Positions 8,555 through 15,719 of a stretch of DNA of 55,249 bases are shown piece by piece. The stretch lies in the NCBI GenBank assembly GCA_009929215.1, contig SAAX01000009.1, forward strand, positions 1 to 55,249, read 5' to 3'. The notes beneath the pieces are model-generated. The model ran no database searches. It was not told where the DNA came from and was given only the letters and a program-made list of their open reading frames with translations. A program made the position numbers and the translations under genes. Origin of the DNA: Deltaproteobacteria bacterium. Its GTDB lineage: Bacteria > Desulfobacterota > Desulfovibrionia > Desulfovibrionales > Desulfovibrionaceae. Position 1 is the first letter of the stretch, and each line of letters starts with the position of its first letter.

Positions 8555-9253
8555 GTGAAAGCACCCGCCCCCACAATCAGCATTGACCCGGCACTTGCCG
8601 CCATCTGGCCCGATACAGCCCTTGGCTGCGTTTACTGGTCTGCGCCTGTTTTGCCGCAAGAGCCACAGCTGTGGCAGCATTTTGCAAGCCACACCCAGCC
8701 CAGGCTTGCGCAGATGCTGGAAAGCACCGAGCTGGCAGCCATGCCGCAGATCGGCACCTCGCGGCGGGCCTTCAAGGCATTTGGGCGCGATCCGGGGCGC
8801 GTGCGCATCTCGTCCGAGGCGCTCTACCGCCGCCTGCGGCAGGGCAAGGAGCTCTACCACATCAATACCGCCGTGGACGCCAACAACCTTGTGTCACTCG
8901 AAACGGGCTTTTCGCTTGGCACGTATGATCTGGCCTGTCTGCAAGGCAACCTTGTGCTGCGACTGGGGCACGAGGGCGAGGGCTACGCGGGCATTGGCAA
9001 GGACACCCTCGACCTCCACCGCATGCCCCTGCTGGCCGACGCGCTAGGGCCAGTAGGCTGCCCGTGCAGCGATTCGCAACGCGCTATGATTGTTGAAAAT
9101 ATGACTGAAAATACTGCCCCGCGCCAGATGCTTACGGTTATCTACGGTTTTTCAGGGCCACAAGCAGTCGAGGCGGCTATCTCCTTGACAAAAGAGCATT
9201 TTACAGCCTTTGCGGCCGCGCAGATCAGTGCCGCAGGCGTGGTCTGCCCCTAG
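8555..9253 (+). CDS. B3/B4 tRNA-binding-domain protein
   Basis: This 232-residue protein resembles the B3/B4 domain of phenylalanyl-tRNA synthetase beta subunit (PF03483 type), found in free-standing form in many bacteria. Matching stretches are IGTSRRAFKAFGRDPGR, LYHINTAVDANNLVSLETG and PVGCPCSDSQRAMI. In the synthetase this domain contributes to editing of mischarged tRNA; the stand-alone protein may act on tRNA or amino acids, which is inferred. GTG at 8555 is chosen because GGAG stands 5 nt upstream; a TTG at 8531 is the alternative. It lies 40 bp after miaA. Confidence 0.8.
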   Translation: MKAPAPTISIDPALAAIWPDTALGCVYWSAPVLPQEPQLWQHFASHTQPRLAQMLESTELAAMPQIGTSRRAFKAFGRDPGRVRISSEALYRRLRQGKELYHINTAVDANNLVSLETGFSLGTYDLACLQGNLVLRLGHEGEGYAGIGKDTLDLHRMPLLADALGPVGCPCSDSQRAMIVENMTENTAPRQMLTVIYGFSGPQAVEAAISLTKEHFTAFAAAQISAAGVVCP

Positions 9254-9413
9254 CCTCCATTTACCCATAAACGCCCAAAAAGCCATTTTTCGGCAAAAAC
9301 CCTGTGTTTTCCGCTAACTGCGCACACAACCAGCGACCATCCGTTTTTAGCGAAAAAAATCCCAAGCTCACTGTTCCCAAGGCATAAGAAGCAATTACAA
9401 CGGCCACCCCTCC

Positions 9414-9442
9414 TTGACGTGTCTTGCAGCCTGGGATACCGT
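9414..9442 (+). promoter_or_regulatory. Candidate sigma-70 promoter of nhcABCD
   Basis: TTGACG (9414-9419) and TACCGT (9437-9442) are separated by 17 bp, about 110 bp before the nhcA start. The -35 box is good and the -10 box is weak. A GC-rich inverted repeat (CCCCC/GGGGG arms, about 9461-9480) lies between it and the gene. There is no other coding sequence in this 296-bp gap. Confidence 0.4.
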
Positions 9443-9549
9443 TTCGATATCTGCGTGTTCGCCCCCGCAGGGATCGGGGGTACGGAGGAACCCGCTGCAA
9501 TGTTTGCGGCGGGCGTTGGGGTAATGTCTGATTGCAAAAGGACAAGCAC

Positions 9550-10521
9550 ATGAGGAACGGCACATCACTGCTTTTGCTGGCGGCTCTGGCCCTGGCGGGC
9601 GCGGCGTGTCTGACGGCGCTCGGAGCTGGATCGGTCACGGCCGCAGCTTTGGAGCCGACAGACAGCGGCGCGCCGTCGGCCATTGTCATGTTTCCGGTAA
9701 GCGCCAAGCCCAATCCCAAGGGCGCGGCGATGAAACCAGCTGTTTTCAATCATCTCATTCATGAGAAAAAGATTGCTAACTGCGAAACATGTCACCACAC
9801 CGGCGACCCTGTGGCCTGTAGCACTTGCCACACAACTGAAGGCAAGGCGGAAGGAAACTTTGTGACGCTTGACCGCGCCATGCACGCCACCAATATTGCC
9901 AAGCGCGCCAAGGGTAACACCCCTGTGAGCTGCGTGAGCTGTCACGAACAGCAAACCAAGGAACGGCGCGAATGCGCGGGCTGTCACGCCATTGTGACTC
10001 CCAAGCGCGACCAGGCATGGTGCGCCACCTGCCACAATGTTACGTCTTCTATGACGCCGGAACAGATGCAGCTCGGCATCAAGGGCAAGCTGCCCGCCGA
10101 CCAGAACGAAGCTCTGGCTGCTGAAACCGTGCAGTCGCAGAAGCCTGTTCAGCCCCTTACCGCCATGCAGGGCCCCCTTAAGGTGACTATCGATGCACTG
10201 GCAGACAAGTACGAGCCGAACAACTTCACGCACCGTCGCCACGTTGCCTCGTTGATGGAACGCATCAAGGGTGACAAGCTGGCTGCGGCTTTCCACAACA
10301 AGCCCGAAACTCTGTGCGCTACCTGCCATCACAGAAGCCCGCTTTCGGCCACGCCTCCCAAGTGCGGCAGCTGTCACACCAAGGATATCGACCCCAAGAA
10401 TCCCAGCCGTCCCAACCTCAAGGCTGCATACCACTTGCAGTGCATGGGTTGTCACCAGGGGATGAATGTGGGTCGTCCTAAGAACACAGACTGCACCACT
10501 TGTCATAAGGCACGCCCCTAG
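9550..10521 (+). CDS. nhcA: Nine-heme cytochrome c (NhcA)
   Basis: NhcA is a periplasmic multiheme cytochrome that takes electrons from hydrogenase or cytochrome c3 and passes them to its membrane partner proteins; this role is known from D. desulfuricans. The 323-residue precursor has a signal peptide ending near residue 31 (SVTAA before LEP). Exactly nine CXXCH motifs are present: five in the N-terminal half, then four after a roughly 80-residue link that includes a DKYEPNNFTHRRH segment. This two-block arrangement matches the 9Hc structure. The ATG at 9550 has AAAGGA upstream. nhcB follows after 27 bp. Confidence 0.95.
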   Translation: MRNGTSLLLLAALALAGAACLTALGAGSVTAAALEPTDSGAPSAIVMFPVSAKPNPKGAAMKPAVFNHLIHEKKIANCETCHHTGDPVACSTCHTTEGKAEGNFVTLDRAMHATNIAKRAKGNTPVSCVSCHEQQTKERRECAGCHAIVTPKRDQAWCATCHNVTSSMTPEQMQLGIKGKLPADQNEALAAETVQSQKPVQPLTAMQGPLKVTIDALADKYEPNNFTHRRHVASLMERIKGDKLAAAFHNKPETLCATCHHRSPLSATPPKCGSCHTKDIDPKNPSRPNLKAAYHLQCMGCHQGMNVGRPKNTDCTTCHKARP

Positions 10522-10548
10522 GGCGCCTAACTGCACGGAGAAACGCAT

Positions 10549-11661
10549 ATGAATCGCAGAAAATTCCTGGCCATTATGGGAAGCGCGGGCGTGATTTCGG
10601 CATTGGGCACTGCCAAGGTGGCCAATGCCGGGGTGCACACCTTCCCCTATTATGAAGACAGCTACGGTGTGCTGCACGACACCACGCGCTGCATCGGCTG
10701 CCGCCGTTGCGAAGAAGCCTGCAACGCGGTGAACCACCTGCCCAAGCCCAAGAAGCCCTTTACCGACCTTTCGGTTACCTCCACCCACCGCCGTACTTCG
10801 GCCTACGAGTGGACCGTGGTCAACAAGTATAACGTCAACGGCAAGGACGTATTCCGCAAGCTGCAGTGCTTTCACTGCAACGACCCGGCCTGCGCCTCTG
10901 CCTGTTTTGCCAAATGCTTCCAGAAGCAGCCCGACGGCAGTGTAACCTACGAAGGTTCGCAGTGCGTGGGTTGCCGGTACTGCATGGTTGCCTGTCCCTT
11001 CTACGTGCCTGGCTTCCAGTACGACGAAGCGTTCGATCCGTTGGTGCAAAAGTGCACCTTCTGCGAGCCCCGCCTCAAGGAAGGCAAGCTGCCCGGCTGC
11101 GTTGAAGCCTGCCCCATGGACGCTCTGACCTTTGGTCGCCGCAGCGACCTGATCAAGATCGCCCGTGCCCGCATCAACGAAACCCCCGGCAAGTACGTAA
11201 ACTACGTTTACGGCGAAAAAGACGCGGGCGGTACGGCCTGGATGGTGCTGGCTCCTGCTGTTGAAGCCCCTGCCGCTGCCAAGGACGCCAAGGGCCACGA
11301 CGCCCACGGCGACACCAGCGAACTCAAGCAGCTTGGTCTCGACAAGCACCTGGGCACGCAGCCCATGGGCGAGCTGACCTACGGGGCCTTGGGTACTGTG
11401 CCCATGATCGTGGCCTTCTGGCCTGTGCTCTTTGGTGGCGCCTACGCCATGACCAAACGCCGCGAAGCTATGTACAAGGCGGAACAAGACGCACACATCA
11501 AGGAGACCAAGGACGATCTGGCCGCCGCTGTTGACGCAGCCGTGCGCAAGATTGAGGAAACCCAGGGTCCGGGCGCTGCCGACACAGCCCGCCGCGCGAT
11601 GACCGATGCCTTGAAGGCTCGGGAAGCGGAGTGCTGCAAAGGGCACGGGGAGGATAAGTAA
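10549..11661 (+). CDS. nhcB: NhcB, HybA/HmcB-like four-cluster iron-sulfur protein
   Basis: This 370-residue protein begins with a twin-arginine-like signal (RRKFL, residues 3-7), so it probably faces the periplasm. Four ferredoxin-type cysteine groups follow: C48-C58 (CIGCRRCEEAC), about C107-C123, C139-C149 (CVGCRYCMVAC) and about C169-C188. They would hold four [4Fe-4S] clusters. A C-terminal membrane segment (about 280-300) and a charged, probably helical tail anchor it in the complex, as in HmcB. It would pass electrons between NhcA and NhcC. Its stop directly abuts the nhcC start. Confidence 0.93.
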   Translation: MNRRKFLAIMGSAGVISALGTAKVANAGVHTFPYYEDSYGVLHDTTRCIGCRRCEEACNAVNHLPKPKKPFTDLSVTSTHRRTSAYEWTVVNKYNVNGKDVFRKLQCFHCNDPACASACFAKCFQKQPDGSVTYEGSQCVGCRYCMVACPFYVPGFQYDEAFDPLVQKCTFCEPRLKEGKLPGCVEACPMDALTFGRRSDLIKIARARINETPGKYVNYVYGEKDAGGTAWMVLAPAVEAPAAAKDAKGHDAHGDTSELKQLGLDKHLGTQPMGELTYGALGTVPMIVAFWPVLFGGAYAMTKRREAMYKAEQDAHIKETKDDLAAAVDAAVRKIEETQGPGAADTARRAMTDALKAREAECCKGHGEDK

Positions 11662-12879
11662 ATGGCACATCACAGCATCGTTATTCCCACCAGGGACAAG
11701 CTGTTCAATATCAGCGAATTCCTGACGCCCACCCCTGGCAATATCATTTCTGCCATCATTCTGGCCGTGGGCTTTGTTATTACCGTTATCCGCTTTACCG
11801 TGGGCATCGGTTCCGTCACCAACCTCAGCGATGTGCAGCCCTGGGGCATGTGGATTGGCTTTGACCTTCTGTGCGGCGTGTGCCTTGCAGCGGGCGGCTA
11901 CTTCACCACCGTGGCCTGCTACATCATGGGCATGAAGCACTTCCACTCTGCTGTGCGCCCGGCCGTTACCACGGCCTTCCTGGGCTACGGTTTCGTGGTT
12001 GTCGCCCTGCTGTATGACCTTGGTCATCCGCTGCGCCTGCCCTTCATGTTCTTCTTCCCCGGTACGACCTCGGTTCTCTTTGAAGTGGGTCTGTGCGTGG
12101 CTACCTACGTTACAGTGCTGCTCATCGAATTCTCGGTTGCACCGCTGGAATGGCTGTCGTGCCGTTACCCCTGGTTGCTCAAGATCCGCAAAATCGTGAT
12201 CAAGTGCACCATTCCGCTGACCATCTTCGGTGTGACCCTGTCCACCCTGCACCAGTCCTCGCTCGGCGCGCTCTACCTGATTGCTCCTGGCAAGCTCTTC
12301 CCCCTGTGGTACTCGCCCTTCATGCCCATGTTCTTCTTCGTGAGCTCCATGGCTGCTGGCGCGTCCATGGTTGTTTTTGAAGGCATGCTGGCCCACCGTG
12401 GCGTGCACCACTACATGGACAAGACCCACTTGGCTGAAGCCAACGATGTGACCTTCAGCTTCTCGCGTGCTGCCTCGTTCATCCTGTTTGCCTACTTCAT
12501 GCTCAAGCTCATCGACATGCTTGTGCAAGCCAACATTCCCTACCTGTTCACGGGCTACGGCGCGTGGTGGCTGGTGGAAATGCTGGGCTTTGTGCTCATG
12601 CCCGCCCTGATCTACGCCAAGGGCGCGCGCGACCGCAATCTGACCCTGTGCCGCATTGGCGCTACCAACACCGTGTTGGGCATCGTGCTGAACCGTTTCA
12701 ACGTTTCCATGGTGGCCTTCAACTACACGCTGCCTTCGGCAGAGCGCTACTTCCCCAGCATCTGGGAAATCTGCATCTCCATGTTTGTGGTGACCATGAT
12801 TGTCACGGTTTACCGCTTCATCGTTTACAACATGCCGGTGCTGTACGAACACCCAGACTTCAAGGGCGAAGAACACTAA
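11662..12879 (+). CDS. nhcC: NhcC, NrfD/HybB/HmcC-family membrane subunit
   Basis: This 405-residue integral membrane protein has about ten hydrophobic segments and no heme motif, typical of NrfD-like quinone-interacting subunits. It would connect the iron-sulfur subunit NhcB to the menaquinone pool. The start immediately follows the nhcB stop, indicating tight co-translation, and nhcD lies 23 bp downstream. NrfD family membership is clear from topology and position; direct quinone binding is inferred from relatives. Confidence 0.92.
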   Translation: MAHHSIVIPTRDKLFNISEFLTPTPGNIISAIILAVGFVITVIRFTVGIGSVTNLSDVQPWGMWIGFDLLCGVCLAAGGYFTTVACYIMGMKHFHSAVRPAVTTAFLGYGFVVVALLYDLGHPLRLPFMFFFPGTTSVLFEVGLCVATYVTVLLIEFSVAPLEWLSCRYPWLLKIRKIVIKCTIPLTIFGVTLSTLHQSSLGALYLIAPGKLFPLWYSPFMPMFFFVSSMAAGASMVVFEGMLAHRGVHHYMDKTHLAEANDVTFSFSRAASFILFAYFMLKLIDMLVQANIPYLFTGYGAWWLVEMLGFVLMPALIYAKGARDRNLTLCRIGATNTVLGIVLNRFNVSMVAFNYTLPSAERYFPSIWEICISMFVVTMIVTVYRFIVYNMPVLYEHPDFKGEEH

Positions 12880-12902
12880 GCCGCGCTTAGGAGGAGAATA
12901 TC

Positions 12903-13052
12903 ATGGAATTCAATACTTTTTATCAGTATTTTCTCTTCACCAAGAGCTGGGCCTATGTGATGATGTTTGTGGTACTGCCGGTTTACGTGCTGTACTGGAA
13001 CTTCGTCCTTTTCCCTGACAAAAAAGACCGCTCCAACGGCTCCAAGCACTAA
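12903..13052 (+). CDS. nhcD: NhcD, 49-residue HmcD-like membrane protein
   Basis: This short gene encodes 49 residues beginning MEFNTFYQYFLFTK, with one membrane segment (about residues 17-37) and a basic, hydrophilic tail (DKKDRSNGSKH). A strong AGGAGGAG ribosome-binding site lies just upstream. Position and size match the small HmcD-type subunit that ends Hmc/Nhc operons. A strong terminator follows 18 bp after the stop. The role within the complex is unknown. Confidence 0.88.
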   Translation: MEFNTFYQYFLFTKSWAYVMMFVVLPVYVLYWNFVLFPDKKDRSNGSKH

Positions 13053-13070
13053 GCCGTAAGAGCACAAATT

Positions 13071-13103
13071 AAAGGGCGAGGCCGCAAGGCCTCGCCCTTT
13101 TTT
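13071..13103 (+). terminator. Terminator of the nhcABCD operon
   Basis: A perfect 13-bp stem (AAAGGGCGAGGCC and its complement) with a GCAA tetraloop is followed by a T-run. It lies 18 bp past the nhcD stop. Confidence 0.92.
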
Positions 13104-13191
13104 ACTGGTCACTAAAAAATCTCTCATAAAGCATCCGTACACGCTTGATTAATTGATAATTTCAAACATGACACAAATTTTGCTTTTGTGC

Positions 13192-13220
13192 TTGCGCATA
13201 TATCAAATCACAGGTAGTAT
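13192..13220 (+). promoter_or_regulatory. Candidate promoter of an orphan short transcript
   Basis: TTGCGC (13192-13197) and TAGTAT (13215-13220) are spaced by 17 bp. A CACAAA-N7-TTTGTG inverted repeat (13172-13190) ends 1 bp before the -35 box, where an activator could bind. No start codon with a ribosome-binding site follows before the first terminator. Confidence 0.4.
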
Positions 13221-13227
13221 AAATTCA

Positions 13228-13284
13228 TACACACTTGGCAATTACGCCAGTTAGCTTTCTGCCATTAGGAAAGCTGTTTTTTTA
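13228..13284 (+). ncRNA. Candidate small RNA (about 55 nt)
   Basis: The stretch runs from the expected start point of the candidate promoter at 13192-13220 to the T-run of the hairpin at 13253-13283. It has no open frame. Existence is inferred only from promoter and terminator signals, so RNA evidence would be needed. Confidence 0.3.
13253..13283 (+). terminator. Orphan intrinsic terminator
   Basis: Arms AGCTTTC and GAAAGCT are followed by a seven-T run at 13277-13283. No gene ends here, since the nhc operon already has its own terminator at 13071-13103. Confidence 0.6.
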
Positions 13285-13319
13285 TGCGTCAAAATTATTT
13301 TTCGCATCAGGATATAACA

Positions 13320-13394
13320 ATGCATTTCAGCGTTCAGTTTGCAAAAAATATTTCTTGCGAAGTTGCAGAACTTCGCCGCTTTTTTGCAACCTAA
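13320..13394 (+). CDS. Possible 24-residue open frame or leader peptide
   Basis: ATG at 13320 follows AGGA by 8 nt and opens 24 codons ending in TAA. The second half overlaps a terminator-like hairpin (13357-13385), as in leader-peptide arrangements. The peptide is mixed hydrophobic and charged, with two arginine codons next to two phenylalanine codons near its end. It may be chance; there is no family resemblance. Confidence 0.2.
   Translation: MHFSVQFAKNISCEVAELRRFFAT
13357..13385 (+). terminator. Terminator-like hairpin
   Basis: Arms GCGAAGTT and AACTTCGC are separated by 4 nt, then CGC and a six-T run (13380-13385). It is the second of three in the spacer before the Rnk-like gene. Confidence 0.5.
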
Positions 13395-13420
13395 AAACGC
13401 CCACATAACAACAATTCAGG

Positions 13421-13454
13421 AAAAGAGGGCGTACCGAGTACGCCCTCTTTTTTT
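13421..13454 (+). terminator. Strong intrinsic terminator upstream of the Rnk-like gene
   Basis: A perfect 14-bp stem (13421-13434 with 13438-13451) with a 3-nt loop runs into a T-run. It lies only 35 bp before the start codon of the next gene, so it may be an attenuator of that gene or the end of a short upstream transcript. Confidence 0.75.
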
Positions 13455-13488
13455 ATACAATGGGTGCTCACAGCACCAGGAGATCATC

Positions 13489-13902
13489 ATGAACATACAT
13501 CCCAACATTACCATTACCAGCCGTGACGCTGCCCGCCTGGAAACCCTGCTGGAAGGTATGCCCGCTGGCAGTTTTCCCGGTCACAAGGCTCTGGAAGACG
13601 AAATCTACCGCGCAACCCTTGTGGCTCCCGAAGAGATACCGCCCACAGTGGTGACCATGAATTCCACCGTGCGTTTTGCGGTGTTGCCTTCAGGCGTTGA
13701 ACACCGCCTTAAGCTTGTGTACCCCGGCAAAACTGACGCCAGTGATGACACGGTTTCCATACTTGCACCTGTGGGCAGCGCCCTGCTGGGACTGGCCGAG
13801 GGTGATGAGATTCACTGGCCAAACCCCAACGGCGGAACCCTGCACATTGTTGTGCATAAAGTGGAAGACCAGCCAGAACGTGCAGGATGTTACGACCAGT
13901 AA
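13489..13902 (+). CDS. Rnk-like protein with a GreA/GreB C-terminal domain
   Basis: This 137-residue protein resembles regulator of nucleoside diphosphate kinase (Rnk). It has a short N-terminal helical region (residues 1-45) and a GreA/GreB C-terminal (FKBP-like) domain (about 55-130), seen as VTMNSTVRF, DTVSILAPVGSALLGLAEGDEIHWPNPNG. It lacks the long Gre coiled coil. Such proteins bind RNA polymerase in Proteobacteria and affect nucleotide pools. The ATG has an AGGAG site upstream. A strong terminator hairpin lies just before the gene. Confidence 0.85.
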   Translation: MNIHPNITITSRDAARLETLLEGMPAGSFPGHKALEDEIYRATLVAPEEIPPTVVTMNSTVRFAVLPSGVEHRLKLVYPGKTDASDDTVSILAPVGSALLGLAEGDEIHWPNPNGGTLHIVVHKVEDQPERAGCYDQ

Positions 13903-13969
13903 GCCCGGACCAGCAACCGTTGCCCAGTGCCCACAACATCCCTCTTTCCCACCGATGACAGGAGACTTT

Positions 13970-15034
13970 ATGGTGGACGTTATCGCCAAGGGTACAAACG
14001 AACTGTACCCCACAGACGTACTCTTTCAAACGCCCTACTGGGCGCAGGTAAAATCGCAAATGGGCATGGCCCCCATGGCCTTTGACATCCTTTCGTCTGA
14101 AACATGGGGCGATGTGCTGGTGCTGATAAAGAACCACTGTGGCCACAAACTTGCCCTTGTACCGCAGGGGCCGGAACACGCCCCAGCCGAAGATTTGTAT
14201 GGCCAGTATCTGGAAGATCTTTCACTCGCGCTGGCAGATCGGCTTGAGCCCGACGTAGCCTTTATCCGCTATGACCTGCCGTGGAAGTCGCTGTACGCTG
14301 AAGAAATGCACACACAAGCCTGGTCTGCCTTTCCCGAGGCGCGCATTCGCGAAATGCGCATGAATATGGGCACAAGATTGTGGAACCTGAAAAAGGCCTC
14401 CACAGACATGACGGTGGCGAGTTCACTTGTTGTAGATATTGCTGGCAGTGAAGACGACATTCTGGGCAGAATGAAGCCCAAAACCCGCTACAATATCGGT
14501 CTGGCCCAACGCAAGGGCGTGACAGTGCACATGGCAGACAGCGACAATCTTGCCGATTTTTACGGCCTGTATGTGCAGACTGCCAAACGCAACGGCTTTA
14601 TACCTTGCAGCATGGAGCAGTTTGCGGCCATATTCCGTTGCAAGTTTGGCTGCAAGGACGGCACAAATATAGTCTTTCTGCTGGCCAGACACGGGCGCGA
14701 CATCCTCTCTGGTGCCATCATAGGCATTTCCGGGCAACGGGCAAATTTCTTGTATGGAGCCTCTGGCAATATCAAGCGCAACTACATGGCCTCAAGCCTC
14801 ATGCACTGGACAGGCATGCGCATTGCGCGGCAGCGCGGCTGCCTCAGCTATGAAATGGGGGCTGTTTCGCCCACGCCAGATACTACGCACCCCTTTAACG
14901 GCCTGCACCGTTTCAAGGCTGGCTTTGGAGGGCGTATCGAGCTGCGCAGCGGCTCATGGGACTACCCCCTGAACGAAAGGGCGTACCGCTCAATACAAAA
15001 TGCCGAGGCCCTCTACAACGAGCTTGGCGTGTGA
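13970..15034 (+). CDS. FemAB/GNAT-fold aminoacyltransferase-like protein
   Basis: This 354-residue protein resembles the FemAB family, which attaches amino acids to peptidoglycan precursors using aminoacyl-tRNA, and related GNAT-fold proteins. Family-like parts are the N-terminal TPYWAQVKSQMG, the KPKTRYNIGLAQRKGV stretch and the C-terminal FLYGASGNIKRNYMASSLMHWTGMRIARQRGC. Substrate is not known in sulfate reducers. The ATG at 13970 has an AGGAGA site; the frame is open upstream into the Rnk-like gene, but that is overlap. It lies 67 bp after the Rnk-like gene. Confidence 0.75.
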   Translation: MVDVIAKGTNELYPTDVLFQTPYWAQVKSQMGMAPMAFDILSSETWGDVLVLIKNHCGHKLALVPQGPEHAPAEDLYGQYLEDLSLALADRLEPDVAFIRYDLPWKSLYAEEMHTQAWSAFPEARIREMRMNMGTRLWNLKKASTDMTVASSLVVDIAGSEDDILGRMKPKTRYNIGLAQRKGVTVHMADSDNLADFYGLYVQTAKRNGFIPCSMEQFAAIFRCKFGCKDGTNIVFLLARHGRDILSGAIIGISGQRANFLYGASGNIKRNYMASSLMHWTGMRIARQRGCLSYEMGAVSPTPDTTHPFNGLHRFKAGFGGRIELRSGSWDYPLNERAYRSIQNAEALYNELGV

Positions 15035-15159
15035 AGAGCCCACTGCGGCAAACGCTCTTGCGTCGGGCCAGCCACACTGATAAGCTGAAAATATGTGGAA
15101 GGGGCATGGCCTTGCCGTTGCCCTGTGAGTGATTATCTGCCTTTCAAGAGGAACTTATT

Positions 15160-15411
15160 ATGTGTCTTGCCATACCAGCCAGAATTGAAGAGCTTCACGG
15201 AGAGGGCATGGCCCGCGTGCGCGTGGGCGAAAGCCAGACCTTTCTAACGGCTTCTGTCATGCTGCTGCCAGAGGAACCCAACGTTGGCGACTATGTGATC
15301 GTGCATGCCGGCTTTGCCCTGCACGTCATGACGCCGCAAGAGGCCGAAGACAGCCTTTCGGCATTGCGCGAACTGGCCCAGGCACTGGAAGGCACTCCGG
15401 CAAATTTCTGA
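15160..15411 (+). CDS. hypC: Hydrogenase maturation chaperone HypC
   Basis: HypC is a small chaperone that carries the Fe(CN)2CO unit to the large subunit of [NiFe] hydrogenase together with HypD. This 83-residue protein begins MCLAIPARI; the N-terminal cysteine is the essential metal-unit ligand. GDYVIVHAGFALHVM is the second family signature. A ribosome-binding site (AGAGGAA) lies 6 bp upstream. No other hyp gene is in the window, so the rest of the maturation set must be elsewhere. Confidence 0.93.
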   Translation: MCLAIPARIEELHGEGMARVRVGESQTFLTASVMLLPEEPNVGDYVIVHAGFALHVMTPQEAEDSLSALRELAQALEGTPANF

Positions 15412-15719
15412 CCGCCAGCACCAAGGCCAACAAGCATGGCCATTAGACGCACGCAGCCAGCCCACGGCTAACCACAATGCTGGCTGTATGCGAACAGATG
15501 CGCGCCAAGCATGCGCCGCCCTTCAGCGTAACGGGTGGCGCACGTACATGTGCCGCAAGCTACCCATATTTGCATACTCCGAGCGCCGTCGGCCCACGCC
15601 AGCAGGAACCCTGCGTCCTGCTCTTCTTGACTTTACCCCGCTATTTGCCCACACTAGGTCGATTTTTTCACCTTGCCAATATAGCCAAGTCCTTGAGTTG
15701 AACTGCGCCGGGAGCCAGC
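15412..15719. other. Intergenic region upstream of ileS
   Basis: No gene is seen. A TTGACT at about 15628 could be a -35 box, but no good -10 box is paired with it. No T-box specifier or antiterminator is recognised. The rest shows no clear structure. Confidence 0.4.

Larger units (their letters stand above)
13053..13488. other. AT-rich intergenic region with stacked hairpins
   Basis: After the nhc terminator this stretch carries no clear protein gene. It contains an inverted repeat (13172-13190), a candidate promoter (13192-13220), and three further terminator-like hairpins (13253-13283, 13357-13385 and 13421-13454). A possible 24-codon open frame lies at 13320-13394. This suggests one or two short transcripts or an attenuated leader for the downstream Rnk-like gene. 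Confidence 0.55.

Noticed and set aside
9565-12876. A 1103-codon minus-strand open frame opposite nhcABC
   Set aside because: Antisense stops in this frame need TTA, CTA or TCA sense codons, which are rare in these GC-rich genes. The predicted protein is His/Gly/Val-rich with no family resemblance, and the sense genes are clear.
15412-15719. A T-box or other riboswitch leader before ileS
   Set aside because: No specifier loop, T-box sequence or antiterminator pair was found.
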